Shown here piece after piece: positions 23,001 to 31,905 of a stretch of DNA of 34,360 nucleotides. The DNA lies in contig CALUTJ010000025.1 in the NCBI GenBank assembly GCA_944323685.1, positions 1 through 34,360 of the forward strand. The letters are read 5' to 3'. Both the position numbers and the translations under genes were made by a program. The first letter of the stretch is position 1, and each line of letters begins with the position of its first letter. The notes beneath the pieces are model-generated. The model did no database searches, had not been told where the DNA came from, and was given only the letters and a program-made list of their open reading frames with translations. This DNA is from Candidatus Gastranaerophilales bacterium (lineage in GTDB: Bacteria > Cyanobacteriota > Vampirovibrionia > Gastranaerophilales > Gastranaerophilaceae).

Positions 23001-25160
23001 ATGACGATTAACAAACTTACACTTGCCGCAGCCCTTACTATCGGATTGATGGCAGGTACAATGAACTCGGGGATTGCAAGTAATGTAGATATTACCAATT
23101 TAGATATGACAAAACTTGCGGCATGCCCGATATCAGGTTGTCAGGCAGATGTAACACCATCAACGGCAGTCTGTCCGTGTACGCCTGTACCAAAAGATGA
23201 CTGCGGATGTGAAACAGGCGCCGCTGCACCGTGCCCTTGCGACCCGTGCAACACCTGTGCACCCGTAGAACCATGTGACCCGTGTGAAGCAGCTGCACCG
23301 CCTTGTGATTGCCAGCCTGTAGTACAGTCTGTTTGCGCTTCACAATGTGACGGAAAATCTGTTTCTAAACAGCATTATGCTTATCCGGCTAACGTTTATT
23401 CAGACAGCCAGTCGGTTGGTTCAACAGCAAATAACGTTATTATCGGAGAATCTTCACAGTGCGGCTGCTCTCTGTGCCCGACACCGGGTGTAATGGTTTC
23501 TGATTTGCCCACCTGCGGTTGCGGATGCGGAGAAGGCATTACAACAGGTGCAGCTGCGGATATGCCGGTAATAGGCAATACAAATTTTGACCTAAATCAG
23601 GTTATAACAGGCGGAGCCGCACCTGTTGACCCGACAGCGGTAACAGGCGGCTGCCCCGTAGAAATGCAAACCTCATCGGGTATGGAGGTGATTAAAAGAA
23701 CAATCACTCCTTACAACCCGCCTATAACAGGCGCAGCTGCACCAATTACAGGCGCGTCTTCTTTTGAAGATGTTCCCGACGGATTCTGGGCAGGCTGTGA
23801 CATCAACCTTCTTGCCGAAAACAAGGTTGTTGCCGGATATCCTGACAGAACCTTCAAACCTAATCTGCCGGTATCACGCGCGGAAATTGCCTCTATGGCT
23901 GTTAACGGCTTTAACCTCAGAAGCTGCGGCTGCCCGTCAAAACAGTTTAAGGATGTTCCTGCCGACCACTGGGCAAATCAGGCCATAAATACAGCAGTAG
24001 CCAACGGCTTAATGGACGGATATCCGGGAGATATGTTTAAACCGAACAAACCCGTAACAAGAGCCGAGGCAATGGTTACACTTGCAAAAGGTATTCCCTG
24101 CGAAATGGATAACTGCAAGGCCGACCAGATTTTAAGCAAATACTGTGACGGTAACAAAGTTCCGGCGTGGGCAAAAATCCCTGTAGCAAAAGCTATTGAA
24201 TCAGGTGCTTTGAGCGATATCCCTAATTCAAACGAAATTCAGGCATGCAAAGATGCAAGCCGTGCAGATGTAGCTTCTATGCTTGAATCCGTGCGAGTTG
24301 CAATGGGATATTCCAAAAAAGATGTGGCATATACATCTGATTGCGGATGCACAGGCGGTGCTGCGTTTATAGCAAAGGACGAAGTTGTTACAATACCGAC
24401 ACTCTGTTTAAAATTTGAAGACGAAATAAGCGCAAAATCAGCCACAATAGGCGACAGATTTGCAGCTAAAACAACAGAATCAGTAACAATTAACGGCCAG
24501 ACCTTCCCCGCAGGCTCAAATGTTTACGGTAAAGTAACAGAGGTAGAAAGACCGTCAGGCAACTGCAAAGGCGGGTTAAAACTTTCTTTTGAAAGAATCC
24601 AATGCCACGATTGCAAAGCAGACTTACCTCAACAGGTTTTGACAGCACAGGTTAAAACCGATAAAAAACCAAACTTCTTTGCAAAATTAATCGAAGCTCC
24701 GTTCACCTTTGCCGGTGGTGTGGTAGGTACCATAGGCAGAACAGTAGGCGGTGCAATCATTGCAGCAGGTAACGCTGCCGAACACGTAACCGACGGAGTT
24801 GGATTAACTCTCGGGGAAACTCTTCAAGGTCAGCTGCCTGCTGCGGGCAGAAGCTTGATGGATGCGTCAAAAGCACTTGTTAAAGCACCTGTAGATTTAA
24901 CAAGAACAGCTCTTTCAGGCACAATCGGCTTGCTGCAGCATACAGGTGATGAGGTGGCTTACCTTGTTGACCCGAAAGGCAACAGAGTTACCTCCGTCAA
25001 CCCGAGAGAAAATATCACTGTAGCATTCGGCTGCAACTCCTGCACCGGCTGTGCTGCCCCGATTCAACCCTGCAACCCTTGTGAACAGGCTGCTCCATCT
25101 TGTGACTGCGGATGCGATGCAAACCCTTGCGACTGCGATGATGATTGCGGCTGCAAATAG
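23001..25160 (+). CDS. Cys-rich SLH-domain envelope protein
   Basis: 719 aa, starting at ATG 23001, 6 nt after AAGGAGG; the frame is open further upstream to 22947 but that start would bury the signal peptide. Signal peptide about 1-28 (cleavage near GIAS). Residues about 41-117 carry roughly 16 Cys in PC/DC/GC pairs (DPCNTC, EPCDPC). Short GAAAP/ITGGAAP units recur to about 250. Two clear SLH domains (SFEDVPDGFWAG and FKDVPADHWANQ starts, each ending in PVSRAE/PVTRAE) and a weaker third span about 253-435. A beta-rich domain with FPAGSNVYGKVTEV follows, then a Gly/Ala amphipathic region and a Cys-rich tail with 12 Cys in about 42 residues. SLH domains anchor proteins to cell-wall polymer and are common in cyanobacterial outer-membrane proteins. 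The Cys clusters suggest disulfide crosslinking or metal binding. It is probably an abundant structural protein. Confidence 0.85.
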   Translation: MTINKLTLAAALTIGLMAGTMNSGIASNVDITNLDMTKLAACPISGCQADVTPSTAVCPCTPVPKDDCGCETGAAAPCPCDPCNTCAPVEPCDPCEAAAPPCDCQPVVQSVCASQCDGKSVSKQHYAYPANVYSDSQSVGSTANNVIIGESSQCGCSLCPTPGVMVSDLPTCGCGCGEGITTGAAADMPVIGNTNFDLNQVITGGAAPVDPTAVTGGCPVEMQTSSGMEVIKRTITPYNPPITGAAAPITGASSFEDVPDGFWAGCDINLLAENKVVAGYPDRTFKPNLPVSRAEIASMAVNGFNLRSCGCPSKQFKDVPADHWANQAINTAVANGLMDGYPGDMFKPNKPVTRAEAMVTLAKGIPCEMDNCKADQILSKYCDGNKVPAWAKIPVAKAIESGALSDIPNSNEIQACKDASRADVASMLESVRVAMGYSKKDVAYTSDCGCTGGAAFIAKDEVVTIPTLCLKFEDEISAKSATIGDRFAAKTTESVTINGQTFPAGSNVYGKVTEVERPSGNCKGGLKLSFERIQCHDCKADLPQQVLTAQVKTDKKPNFFAKLIEAPFTFAGGVVGTIGRTVGGAIIAAGNAAEHVTDGVGLTLGETLQGQLPAAGRSLMDASKALVKAPVDLTRTALSGTIGLLQHTGDEVAYLVDPKGNRVTSVNPRENITVAFGCNSCTGCAAPIQPCNPCEQAAPSCDCGCDANPCDCDDDCGCK

Positions 25161-25189
25161 TGTAAGCCATTGTATTTATCGTTATCCTG

Positions 25190-25221
25190 AAAAAGCGGTG
25201 CTTAAAAAGCATCGCTTTTTT
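25190..25221. terminator. Bidirectional terminator between the SLH gene and the tolC-like gene
   Basis: AAAAAGCG-G-TGCTT, loop AAA, AAGCA-T-CGCTTTTT; the single central mismatch is a G-U wobble on one strand. It ends in a T-run on both strands and serves two convergent genes. Confidence 0.88.
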
Positions 25222-25286
25222 CAACAGAAGAGAAAATTATTCTATCCAATCCACTTCGCCCCGGCTGTTTTTTAATCAAACAGAGT

Positions 25287-26978
25287 TTAAAGAGTTACGT
25301 CACTTGTGGTAAGAGGCGCCCCGATTACACGTTCAAGGTTTGCAGCAGATATATGGTATTGCATTAAAGTGTTATAATACTGTAGTTTTGCATTCATATA
25401 AGTAATCTGTGAATCTTTAAGCTCTAACGCATCGCCAAGACCTACTTTATAACGTCCGGCAGCAAGTTCATAACGTTCTTGAGCTACATCCATCGATGCT
25501 CTTGATACAGGAATAGACTGTTGCGCGTTTTTAAGCTGAATATAAGCCTGTTTTACGTCCAGATAGACCTTCTGACGCTGAACCTCGTAATCAGCCTGAT
25601 CTTTTTTATAGGTCAATTTGGCCTCATCTACCTGTTCTTTTAACAAAAGCAGGTTAAGGTTTGAATAGCTGAGCTGCGCACCTATTTGATAACTGTAATC
25701 GGTGCTGGGAGTTTTACCGCCGTTTATATAAGACCCGAAGCCCTGTAAATTAGGCAAGAAAGCAACCTTAGACGCTTTAACAAGAAGTTTTGAACCTTCC
25801 ATTTTCTTTTTGGCTGCTGCCAGTGTAGGACTTTGTTTATATGCAATTTCAAGTGCCTCATCAAAAGTTATATCGTATCTTTTTTTATCGAGTCTGTCTT
25901 TTATGTCGAACTTAGCAAACTCGGGCACGCCCATTGCATTAGTCAATTGTGCAAAACCTGTATCAACTGCGTTTTTAGCCTGTATAAGAGTCAATTTTGC
26001 GTTATCAAGGTTAAATGCAGCAGTAGAAACATCAATTTTTGCTTTGCTGCCTATATTGTAATAAGCCTGAGCCTGTTCAAGGTGAATTTGGTACTGTAGC
26101 ACCGTGTCTTCATAAACTTCTACCTGCTGCTGCAAATACAACAGATTGTAATAATAATTTTTTACGTTATACACAACATCGTTAATGCTTGATTGCAAAG
26201 TTTCTCTCGAAGCTTCATAAGTCTTTTTGGCAACATTAGCCTGTGTGCTTGTCTTTCCAAAGTCATACAAAAGCAAGTTTACACCAACTGTCGGCATATT
26301 CCACGAGTTGTAAGTTTGAGTCGGAAAACGGAAGTTGGTAACGAGCATATCGTTTTTAGAATAAGACAGCCCTGCGTTAATAGTCGGAAAATAATTTGAC
26401 CATGCCTGTGCTATCTGATTTTTATAGATATCTTTGCTCAGCAATTGTGACAAAATCGTCGGGTTATTTTGCAGTGCTATTTTAACGCAATCATCAACAG
26501 AAATGATTTTGGTAGCGGAAACAGAACCTTCAATATCGGGTCTTTCCGCACTGAATGCGTCTGCTTGCTGTTCATTTTGCTGCAAGGCTTCTTCATTTTG
26601 GGAAGAAGAGGTATTTTCTTCCGCATTTTTGGCCTTTGAAGCTTTTGGTTTTGAAAAATGCTTATGCTTAACCTTTGTTTCTTTTTTCTCTTTTTTAGCA
26701 GCTTTTTTTTCTTTTTTATCCTTGTTATCATCAACGATTAAACGCACTGAATACTGAGATTTATCAGTTTTTGCAGTAACTTTTTGCTCGTCGTATTTTT
26801 CTTTTTTTTGTTTTTTAGGCTTAGCCTCTTTTTGTTCAACAACATCTTCTTGCTGAACCTTTGGCGGCTGGTTTTTATCCTTTTTAAACCAGTTCAGGGC
26901 AAATGCCTGCGAGGACACTGCCTGTGTAAGCATAGATAGTATTAAAGTTATTGCTAATGTTTTCTGTAATCTTTTCAT
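25287..26978 (-). CDS. TolC-family outer-membrane efflux channel with a Lys/Glu-rich N-terminal insert
   Basis: 563 aa. Signal peptide about 1-28 (cleavage near AFA). Residues 30-155 are a low-complexity Lys/Glu/Gln segment unusual for the family (runs such as KKEKKAAKKEKKE). The TolC barrel/alpha-helical domain starts at about 157 (ISVDDCVKIALQNNP) and contains both OEP repeats; the second half has LEIAYKQSPTLAAAKKKMEGS and the closing YEVQRQKVYLDVKQAYIQL, NAKLQYYNTLMQYHIS. It is last in the efflux operon, 26 nt after the RND gene. Role: exit duct through the outer membrane for the MFP-RND pump. Confidence 0.9.
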   Translation of the reverse strand: MKRLQKTLAITLILSMLTQAVSSQAFALNWFKKDKNQPPKVQQEDVVEQKEAKPKKQKKEKYDEQKVTAKTDKSQYSVRLIVDDNKDKKEKKAAKKEKKETKVKHKHFSKPKASKAKNAEENTSSSQNEEALQQNEQQADAFSAERPDIEGSVSATKIISVDDCVKIALQNNPTILSQLLSKDIYKNQIAQAWSNYFPTINAGLSYSKNDMLVTNFRFPTQTYNSWNMPTVGVNLLLYDFGKTSTQANVAKKTYEASRETLQSSINDVVYNVKNYYYNLLYLQQQVEVYEDTVLQYQIHLEQAQAYYNIGSKAKIDVSTAAFNLDNAKLTLIQAKNAVDTGFAQLTNAMGVPEFAKFDIKDRLDKKRYDITFDEALEIAYKQSPTLAAAKKKMEGSKLLVKASKVAFLPNLQGFGSYINGGKTPSTDYSYQIGAQLSYSNLNLLLLKEQVDEAKLTYKKDQADYEVQRQKVYLDVKQAYIQLKNAQQSIPVSRASMDVAQERYELAAGRYKVGLGDALELKDSQITYMNAKLQYYNTLMQYHISAANLERVIGAPLTTSDVTL

Positions 26979-27004
26979 CTCTTCCCCAATAATTTATTAT
27001 GGAT

Positions 27005-30000
27005 TTATTTTTGCTCCTTGTCCACATTTTTACGAAGCACTCTGTAAACAAGGTGCTGAATAATTACATAAAATGCAGGAGTCATAATTGTACCTAAAGT
27101 ACCTGCTGCAAGCATACCGCCGAATACCGTAGAACCTACAGATATTCTTGATGCAGCGCCTGCTCCGTGAGCAAGAATCAACGGCAGCATACCGACAACA
27201 AAGGCAACAACCGTCATCATAATGGCCCTGAATCTTATATGTGAAGCCTCAACGGCAGCTTCTTCAACTGACATCCCGCCGTTTTCATGCAATTCTTTAG
27301 CAAATTCTACAATCAAAATCGCCTGTTTTGCGGCAAGACCTATAAGCATAATCATACCGACCTGTGAGTAAAGGTCAAATGCCTGTCCCATTACCAACTG
27401 GAATATCAACGCACCTGCCGCTGCCAGAGGACAGATAAGCAATACGGCAAACGGTATTGACCAGCTCTCATACAGTGCAACAAGGAACAGGTAAACAAAA
27501 ATCAAAGCAAGGGCAATAATTGTTGTGGTTTGACCGCTGGATTCAAGTTCCTGTTTTGAAGTACCTGACCACTCATAGCCCATATCTTTAGGCAGAACCT
27601 GTGAAGCAACCTCTTCCATTGCTTTCATCGCAACACCCGAGCTTACTCCGGCTGCCGGCTGGCCGGAAATCTGCACGTTTTCGTACTGGTTGTATCGTGT
27701 AATAGAAGCCGCACCAACAGACTGTTTAAGAGAAACAACCGTTGTTATCGGAACCATTTTACCCGCACTGTTTTTAACATATATTCCGCTCAGGTCGTTT
27801 GCATTTCTTCTGTATCTTTGTTCAGCCTGCATTTGAACCCTGAATACACGGCCTAATTTGTTAAAGTCGTTTACATAGTATGTACCGAGCGTTGACGACA
27901 GAGTAGAATAAAGCTCCTGAAGATCAATGCCCTGAGCAAGCGCTTTTGCATAATCAATTTCTACGATATATTGCAGCATATTTGCCTGATACTGTGTATA
28001 AACATTGGTTAAATATTTGTTGCTGTTTGCTGCGGCAATAAGTTTGTTTGCCCACTGCTCCATCTGCTGCGGAGTATACTCGCCTTTTGACAGCATCTGG
28101 AATTCGAAACCGCCTACCATACTCATACCTGTAATTGCAGGAGGAGAGAAAACACCAATCTGCGCTGTTTTGATAGAAGAAAACGCCTGTCTGATTCTGT
28201 TTTGTATTGCGTTCAAAGACAAATCGGTTTCTTTACCCTGAATTTTTCTTATCATTTTTTGGAATATATTAAACTCACGTTTGCTCCATTCATCCAAACG
28301 GATAACCATAAACGCCTGGTTAGATGGCCCCATACCAACAAAGACAAGAACTCCGTCTATACCATCAATTTTACTGAGCTTTTCTTCCATCTCGTGGGTT
28401 ACATCAGTCGTTCTTGCAAGCGAAGCACCCGACGGAAGGTTTATTTGAGTCATCAACACGGCCTGATCTTCGTCAGGGATAAAGCCTGTCGGTATAACTT
28501 TAAACAACACAAGCATAAGTGCAACAATTGCAATATAAGTTATCAATGTGAGTTTTTGACTGTATACAAATTTTTTAACGCAATGCAAATAAACATCTGT
28601 TAATTTTTGGAAATAAACATTGAACTCGGTAAATATCCACTTAATAGCTGCTGAGGCTTTATTAGAGGGCTTTCTATTCGGGTCTTCGGCACGCAAAATA
28701 ATCGCACACAAAGCCGGTGACAGTGTTAACGCACAAACTGCCGACAAAGCAATAGACACGGCTATACATACGGCAAACTGTTTATACATCAATCCTGACA
28801 ACCCCGGCATAAACGAAACCGGAACAAATACCGCCATCAAGACAAGCGCCATTGAAACGAGAGCTCCGCCGATTTCCTTCATTGTAATTTGAGTTGCTTC
28901 AACGGGAGTTTTCCCTTCTTCAAGGTGCCTTTTTACGTTTTCTATTACAACAATCGCGTCATCGACTACCGTCGCAACCGCCAGTACCATCGCAAACAAC
29001 GTCAAAAGGTTGATGGACATACCAAATACGGGCAACGCCGCAAAAGTACCAATCAACGATACAGGTATTGCAATCAACGGTACAAGTGTAGCTCTCGGGT
29101 CACCGAGGAATACGAATATAATTGCAACAACGATAATAGATGTTTCTATAATCGTTTTGACAACTTCTTTCATTGACTCACGGATAAACTGGGTATCATC
29201 GTGAACCATTGCAAGTTCCATACCGTCAGGCAAAGTTTTGGAGATTTCCGCCATTTTTGCTTTAACCTGATTAACAATCTCGATACCGTTTGCACCCGGA
29301 ATCTGGATAATTTGCATCAAAGCCGCAGGTTTTCCGTCAACACGGCCGTTTCTGTCGTATGTTTCAGAACCGAGTTCAACTCTGGCTATATCTTTTATCT
29401 TAACGCTTGAGCCATCGAGGTTAGAACGAACAATTATATTTTCAAATTCCTCAGGCTCTAATAAACGCCCTTTTGTTCTTAATGTAATTTGGAATTTTTG
29501 TTTATCAGGCCCCGGCTCCTGACCGAGTGCGCCTGCTGAAACCTGAATATTTTGAGTATTTATTGCATTTTGAACCTCCGCAACGGACACATTGAGGTTT
29601 GCCATTTTTTCGGTATCAAGCCATATTCTCATAGAATAGTTGCCTGCACCGTAAACCCCGACTTCGCCCACACCGTACAAACGGGCGATTTCGTCTTTAA
29701 TATATATTGAAGCGTAGTTTGTAACATCAAGCTGTGAGTACCTGCCGTCAGTTGAAGCAAGGTTCAAAATTGCAACACCGGCACCGGATACACGTTGTTT
29801 TGCCGTTACACCCAGTCTTTTTACATCTTCGGGCAGTTTTGGTTCAATTTGCTGGATTCTGTTTTGAACGTTTACAAGGTCAATGTTTCTGTCAGAACCT
29901 ACTTTAAAATATATTTGAAGCTGATAAGAAGCGTCGGTACTTGTTGAAACCATGTAAATCATGTCTTCAACACCGTTAACCTGAGATTCAATAAGTGATG

Positions 30001-30235
30001 CAACCGAAGACTCAACTACATCGGCACTGGCACCGGGGTACGAGGCGGTTACCTGAATTTGAGGCGGGGTAATATCAGGGTACTTTTCAAGCTGAAGCCC
30101 CATCATTGATATAATCCCGACAAGGGTTATAAACAAAGAAATTACAATCGCAAACCTCGGTTTACGAATAAAAAAGTATAACTCCTCGTTTTTGCTTTTA
30201 TCTTTTTCAGGTTGGTTATTATCACTTAAATGCAT
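27005..30235 (-). CDS. RND multidrug efflux pump, inner-membrane transporter (HAE1/AcrB family)
   Basis: 1076 aa, typical length for proton-driven RND exporters with 12 membrane helices. A charged N-terminal extension of about 25 residues precedes TM1 (FAIVISLFITLVGIISMMGL). The AcrB-type porter-domain opening PDITPPQIQVTASYPGASA is present. The proton-relay residues are conserved: the Asp pair in ATVVDDAIVV (about 425-426) and the Lys in AAKQAILIVEFAKEL (about 969). A long insert with GKETDLSLNAIQNRIRQAF lies in the second porter half. It lies 6 nt after the membrane-fusion gene and 26 nt before the TolC-like gene, forming a complete tripartite pump operon. Substrates cannot be told from sequence. 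Confidence 0.95.
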   Translation of the reverse strand: MHLSDNNQPEKDKSKNEELYFFIRKPRFAIVISLFITLVGIISMMGLQLEKYPDITPPQIQVTASYPGASADVVESSVASLIESQVNGVEDMIYMVSTSTDASYQLQIYFKVGSDRNIDLVNVQNRIQQIEPKLPEDVKRLGVTAKQRVSGAGVAILNLASTDGRYSQLDVTNYASIYIKDEIARLYGVGEVGVYGAGNYSMRIWLDTEKMANLNVSVAEVQNAINTQNIQVSAGALGQEPGPDKQKFQITLRTKGRLLEPEEFENIIVRSNLDGSSVKIKDIARVELGSETYDRNGRVDGKPAALMQIIQIPGANGIEIVNQVKAKMAEISKTLPDGMELAMVHDDTQFIRESMKEVVKTIIETSIIVVAIIFVFLGDPRATLVPLIAIPVSLIGTFAALPVFGMSINLLTLFAMVLAVATVVDDAIVVIENVKRHLEEGKTPVEATQITMKEIGGALVSMALVLMAVFVPVSFMPGLSGLMYKQFAVCIAVSIALSAVCALTLSPALCAIILRAEDPNRKPSNKASAAIKWIFTEFNVYFQKLTDVYLHCVKKFVYSQKLTLITYIAIVALMLVLFKVIPTGFIPDEDQAVLMTQINLPSGASLARTTDVTHEMEEKLSKIDGIDGVLVFVGMGPSNQAFMVIRLDEWSKREFNIFQKMIRKIQGKETDLSLNAIQNRIRQAFSSIKTAQIGVFSPPAITGMSMVGGFEFQMLSKGEYTPQQMEQWANKLIAAANSNKYLTNVYTQYQANMLQYIVEIDYAKALAQGIDLQELYSTLSSTLGTYYVNDFNKLGRVFRVQMQAEQRYRRNANDLSGIYVKNSAGKMVPITTVVSLKQSVGAASITRYNQYENVQISGQPAAGVSSGVAMKAMEEVASQVLPKDMGYEWSGTSKQELESSGQTTTIIALALIFVYLFLVALYESWSIPFAVLLICPLAAAGALIFQLVMGQAFDLYSQVGMIMLIGLAAKQAILIVEFAKELHENGGMSVEEAAVEASHIRFRAIMMTVVAFVVGMLPLILAHGAGAASRISVGSTVFGGMLAAGTLGTIMTPAFYVIIQHLVYRVLRKNVDKEQK

Positions 30236-30241
30236 AATTTA

Positions 30242-31417
30242 TTATTTTTCTTTCTCATTGCTTTCTGTTTTCACCGAAGAAGCAGGTTCTTTAAAAGAAA
30301 CATAAGAACCCTCTCTTAATTTTTGGAAGCCCGATTCAACCACAATATCTCCGGGGTTTAGACCTTCCGTAACAATCCAGTTATCACCTTCTTGTTTATC
30401 AATTTTTATAAATTGCTGATGAACCTGTTTGTTTTCGTCAACAAGCCATACGTAAGTACCTTCCGTACTGTCTGAAACAGCTATTTGAGGAACAAGAATA
30501 ACCTTAACCGGTTCTTTTGCGGTTGCCGTAACATTAACAAAGTCACCTGGAACAAGCAGATTGTCTTTGTTCATAAACGTAGCTCTTAACGAGATGGTGC
30601 CTGCTGTCTGGTCAACTTCGTTATTCATAAATTCCATCTTGCCCTGTTCTTTATACAATGTTCCGTCAGAAAGTCTTATTTGGACATCCATGCCGGATTT
30701 CTTTTTGTCTTTGTTTTCCATTCTAAATCTGCGGTAAGCTATATAATCCTCGCTTTTAATGGTGAAATAAACATAAATCGGGCTGGTGCTTACAATTCTT
30801 GCAAGCGTACCGGACTGAGAGTTAACAAGGTTGCCTTCCGTAATCAAAATTTTACCTACACGTCCGTCAACCGGAGAGATAATTTTTGTGTAGCTTAAAT
30901 TTAACTCTGCAGCAGCAAGATTAGCTTTGTTAACATCAAGTGTCGCTCTGTTCTGATCACGGGTAGCAAGTGCGTTATCGTAATAAGATTTACTTACAAA
31001 ATCATTTTTAACAAGTTCTTTTGCTCTGACAAGTTCTTTTTCCGCATTAATCAAAGCCGCTTCTGATTGTCTTACGGCAGCCTCTGCCTGTTGAACGGCA
31101 ATCTGGTATTCGTTAGGCTGAATAAGAAACAGAGTCTGGCCTTTCTTTACAAAAGCACCTTCTTTAAAATACCTTTTTTGAAGCCATCCGTTTATCCTTG
31201 CTACAACATCAACGGAATATTTTGCCTCTACACGGCCTACGGATTCTGTTTTAGGGTAATAATCTCCTTCAACCGCATAACCGATTTCAACCTCTGTAGG
31301 CTTTTTTTGCATTTGTGCGGCTATTCTCTCAGAGATAAAGCCGGCAACTTTATTAAAAACAATAGGGACAACAATTATTGCAATTACAATTATCCCTATC
31401 AATTTTTTCCTATCCAT
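30242..31417 (-). CDS. RND efflux periplasmic adaptor (membrane fusion protein, AcrA/HlyD family)
   Basis: 391 aa. An N-terminal membrane anchor (about 4-27, LIGIIVIAIIVVPIVF) is followed by the two half-lipoyl motifs: VVARINGWLQKRYFKEGAFV and IISPVDGRVGKILITEGNLV. Between them is an alpha-helical hairpin rich in Ala, Glu and Lys (QQAEAAVRQSEAALINAEKEL). The beta-barrel and membrane-proximal domains complete the family layout. GGGGAGAG lies about 9 nt before the ATG. It is first gene of the operon; no regulator (TetR, MarR) is adjacent. It lacks a lipobox, so the anchor is probably a helix. Confidence 0.94.
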   Translation of the reverse strand: MDRKKLIGIIVIAIIVVPIVFNKVAGFISERIAAQMQKKPTEVEIGYAVEGDYYPKTESVGRVEAKYSVDVVARINGWLQKRYFKEGAFVKKGQTLFLIQPNEYQIAVQQAEAAVRQSEAALINAEKELVRAKELVKNDFVSKSYYDNALATRDQNRATLDVNKANLAAAELNLSYTKIISPVDGRVGKILITEGNLVNSQSGTLARIVSTSPIYVYFTIKSEDYIAYRRFRMENKDKKKSGMDVQIRLSDGTLYKEQGKMEFMNNEVDQTAGTISLRATFMNKDNLLVPGDFVNVTATAKEPVKVILVPQIAVSDSTEGTYVWLVDENKQVHQQFIKIDKQEGDNWIVTEGLNPGDIVVESGFQKLREGSYVSFKEPASSVKTESNEKEK

Positions 31418-31472
31418 TATGTAAATCTCTCCCCATTAATCAACTTTACTTTTGTTATCATAGCAACAATCT

Positions 31473-31478
31473 ATTATA
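31473..31478 (-). promoter_or_regulatory. -10 box of the efflux operon
   Basis: The minus strand reads TATAAT about 55 nt before the adaptor gene start. The -35 region is weak. From here to the repeat at 31596 I see no gene. Confidence 0.4.
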
Positions 31479-31595
31479 ATATCAAGAGTATTTACAATAA
31501 TAGTACAGCCGGAGTATATTCTTCTTTAGATAGTCTAATCAGGCATGTACAAGGCACCGGAAAGTTAAAATCAACACAACATTTGTGTAATTTGC

Positions 31596-31772
31596 TCTAA
31601 TCTAGTGTCGCAGTTGCCGCCTCGAACCTTCAAGCCGTCACTGCTCACCTTTGCCTTCTTTTTCGGCTGAACTGTGGTGAAGCCTGAAAAATGGCTTCAC
31701 TATGTGAACAATGTGACACTCCAAAAATTCGTTCACGTCGCTTTGCTCCTTATCACGAATTTTTCTCGGACA
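31596..31772 (+). repeat. 177-bp dispersed repeat, copy 4 (complete)
   Basis: Runs from TCTAATCTAGTGTCGCAG to GAATTTTTCTCGGACA. Internal features: imperfect hairpin CTCGA-ACCT-TCAAG, perfect 8-bp hairpin GTGAAGCC/GGCTTCAC (loop TGAAAAAT), overlapping TTCAC-TAT-GTGAA, and distal hairpin AAAATTCGT/ACGAATTTT. AGTGTC at the start could pair with GACACT near the distal hairpin. It lies between the efflux promoter and the 3' end of the prepilin gene; unlike copies 1-3 it does not follow a convincing gene on its own strand. Confidence 0.95.
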
Positions 31773-31778
31773 TATTTA

Positions 31779-31872
31779 TCTAATCCGGTGCCCGAGTTGA
31801 GCCGTAACTGACTTCATTTAAAACGTTACCCCAAAATTTTGCTCATGTTAAATTGTTCCTTGTCAAAAAAGT
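31779..31872 (+). repeat. Decayed, shortened relative of the 177-bp repeat
   Basis: Six bases after copy 4, a second TCTAATC begins a stretch with three blocks in the same order as the repeat: TCTAATC..GTG.C..AGTTG, AGCCGT.ACTG, and CCAAAA.TT..TCA.GT....TTG.TCCTT.TCA. The central part is lost. Identity is partial, so this is a judgement by eye. Confidence 0.55.
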
Positions 31873-31905
31873 TAGCGCAACAACCTAATTTACGCCGGCA
31901 GCACT

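Noticed and set aside
31067-31600. A 177-codon plus-strand frame ending at the TAA of repeat copy 4
   Set aside because: It is antisense to the strongly supported efflux adaptor gene over most of its length, has no ribosome-binding site, and has a Cys/Phe/Tyr-rich composition typical of shadow frames. Its stop in the repeat is probably coincidence.
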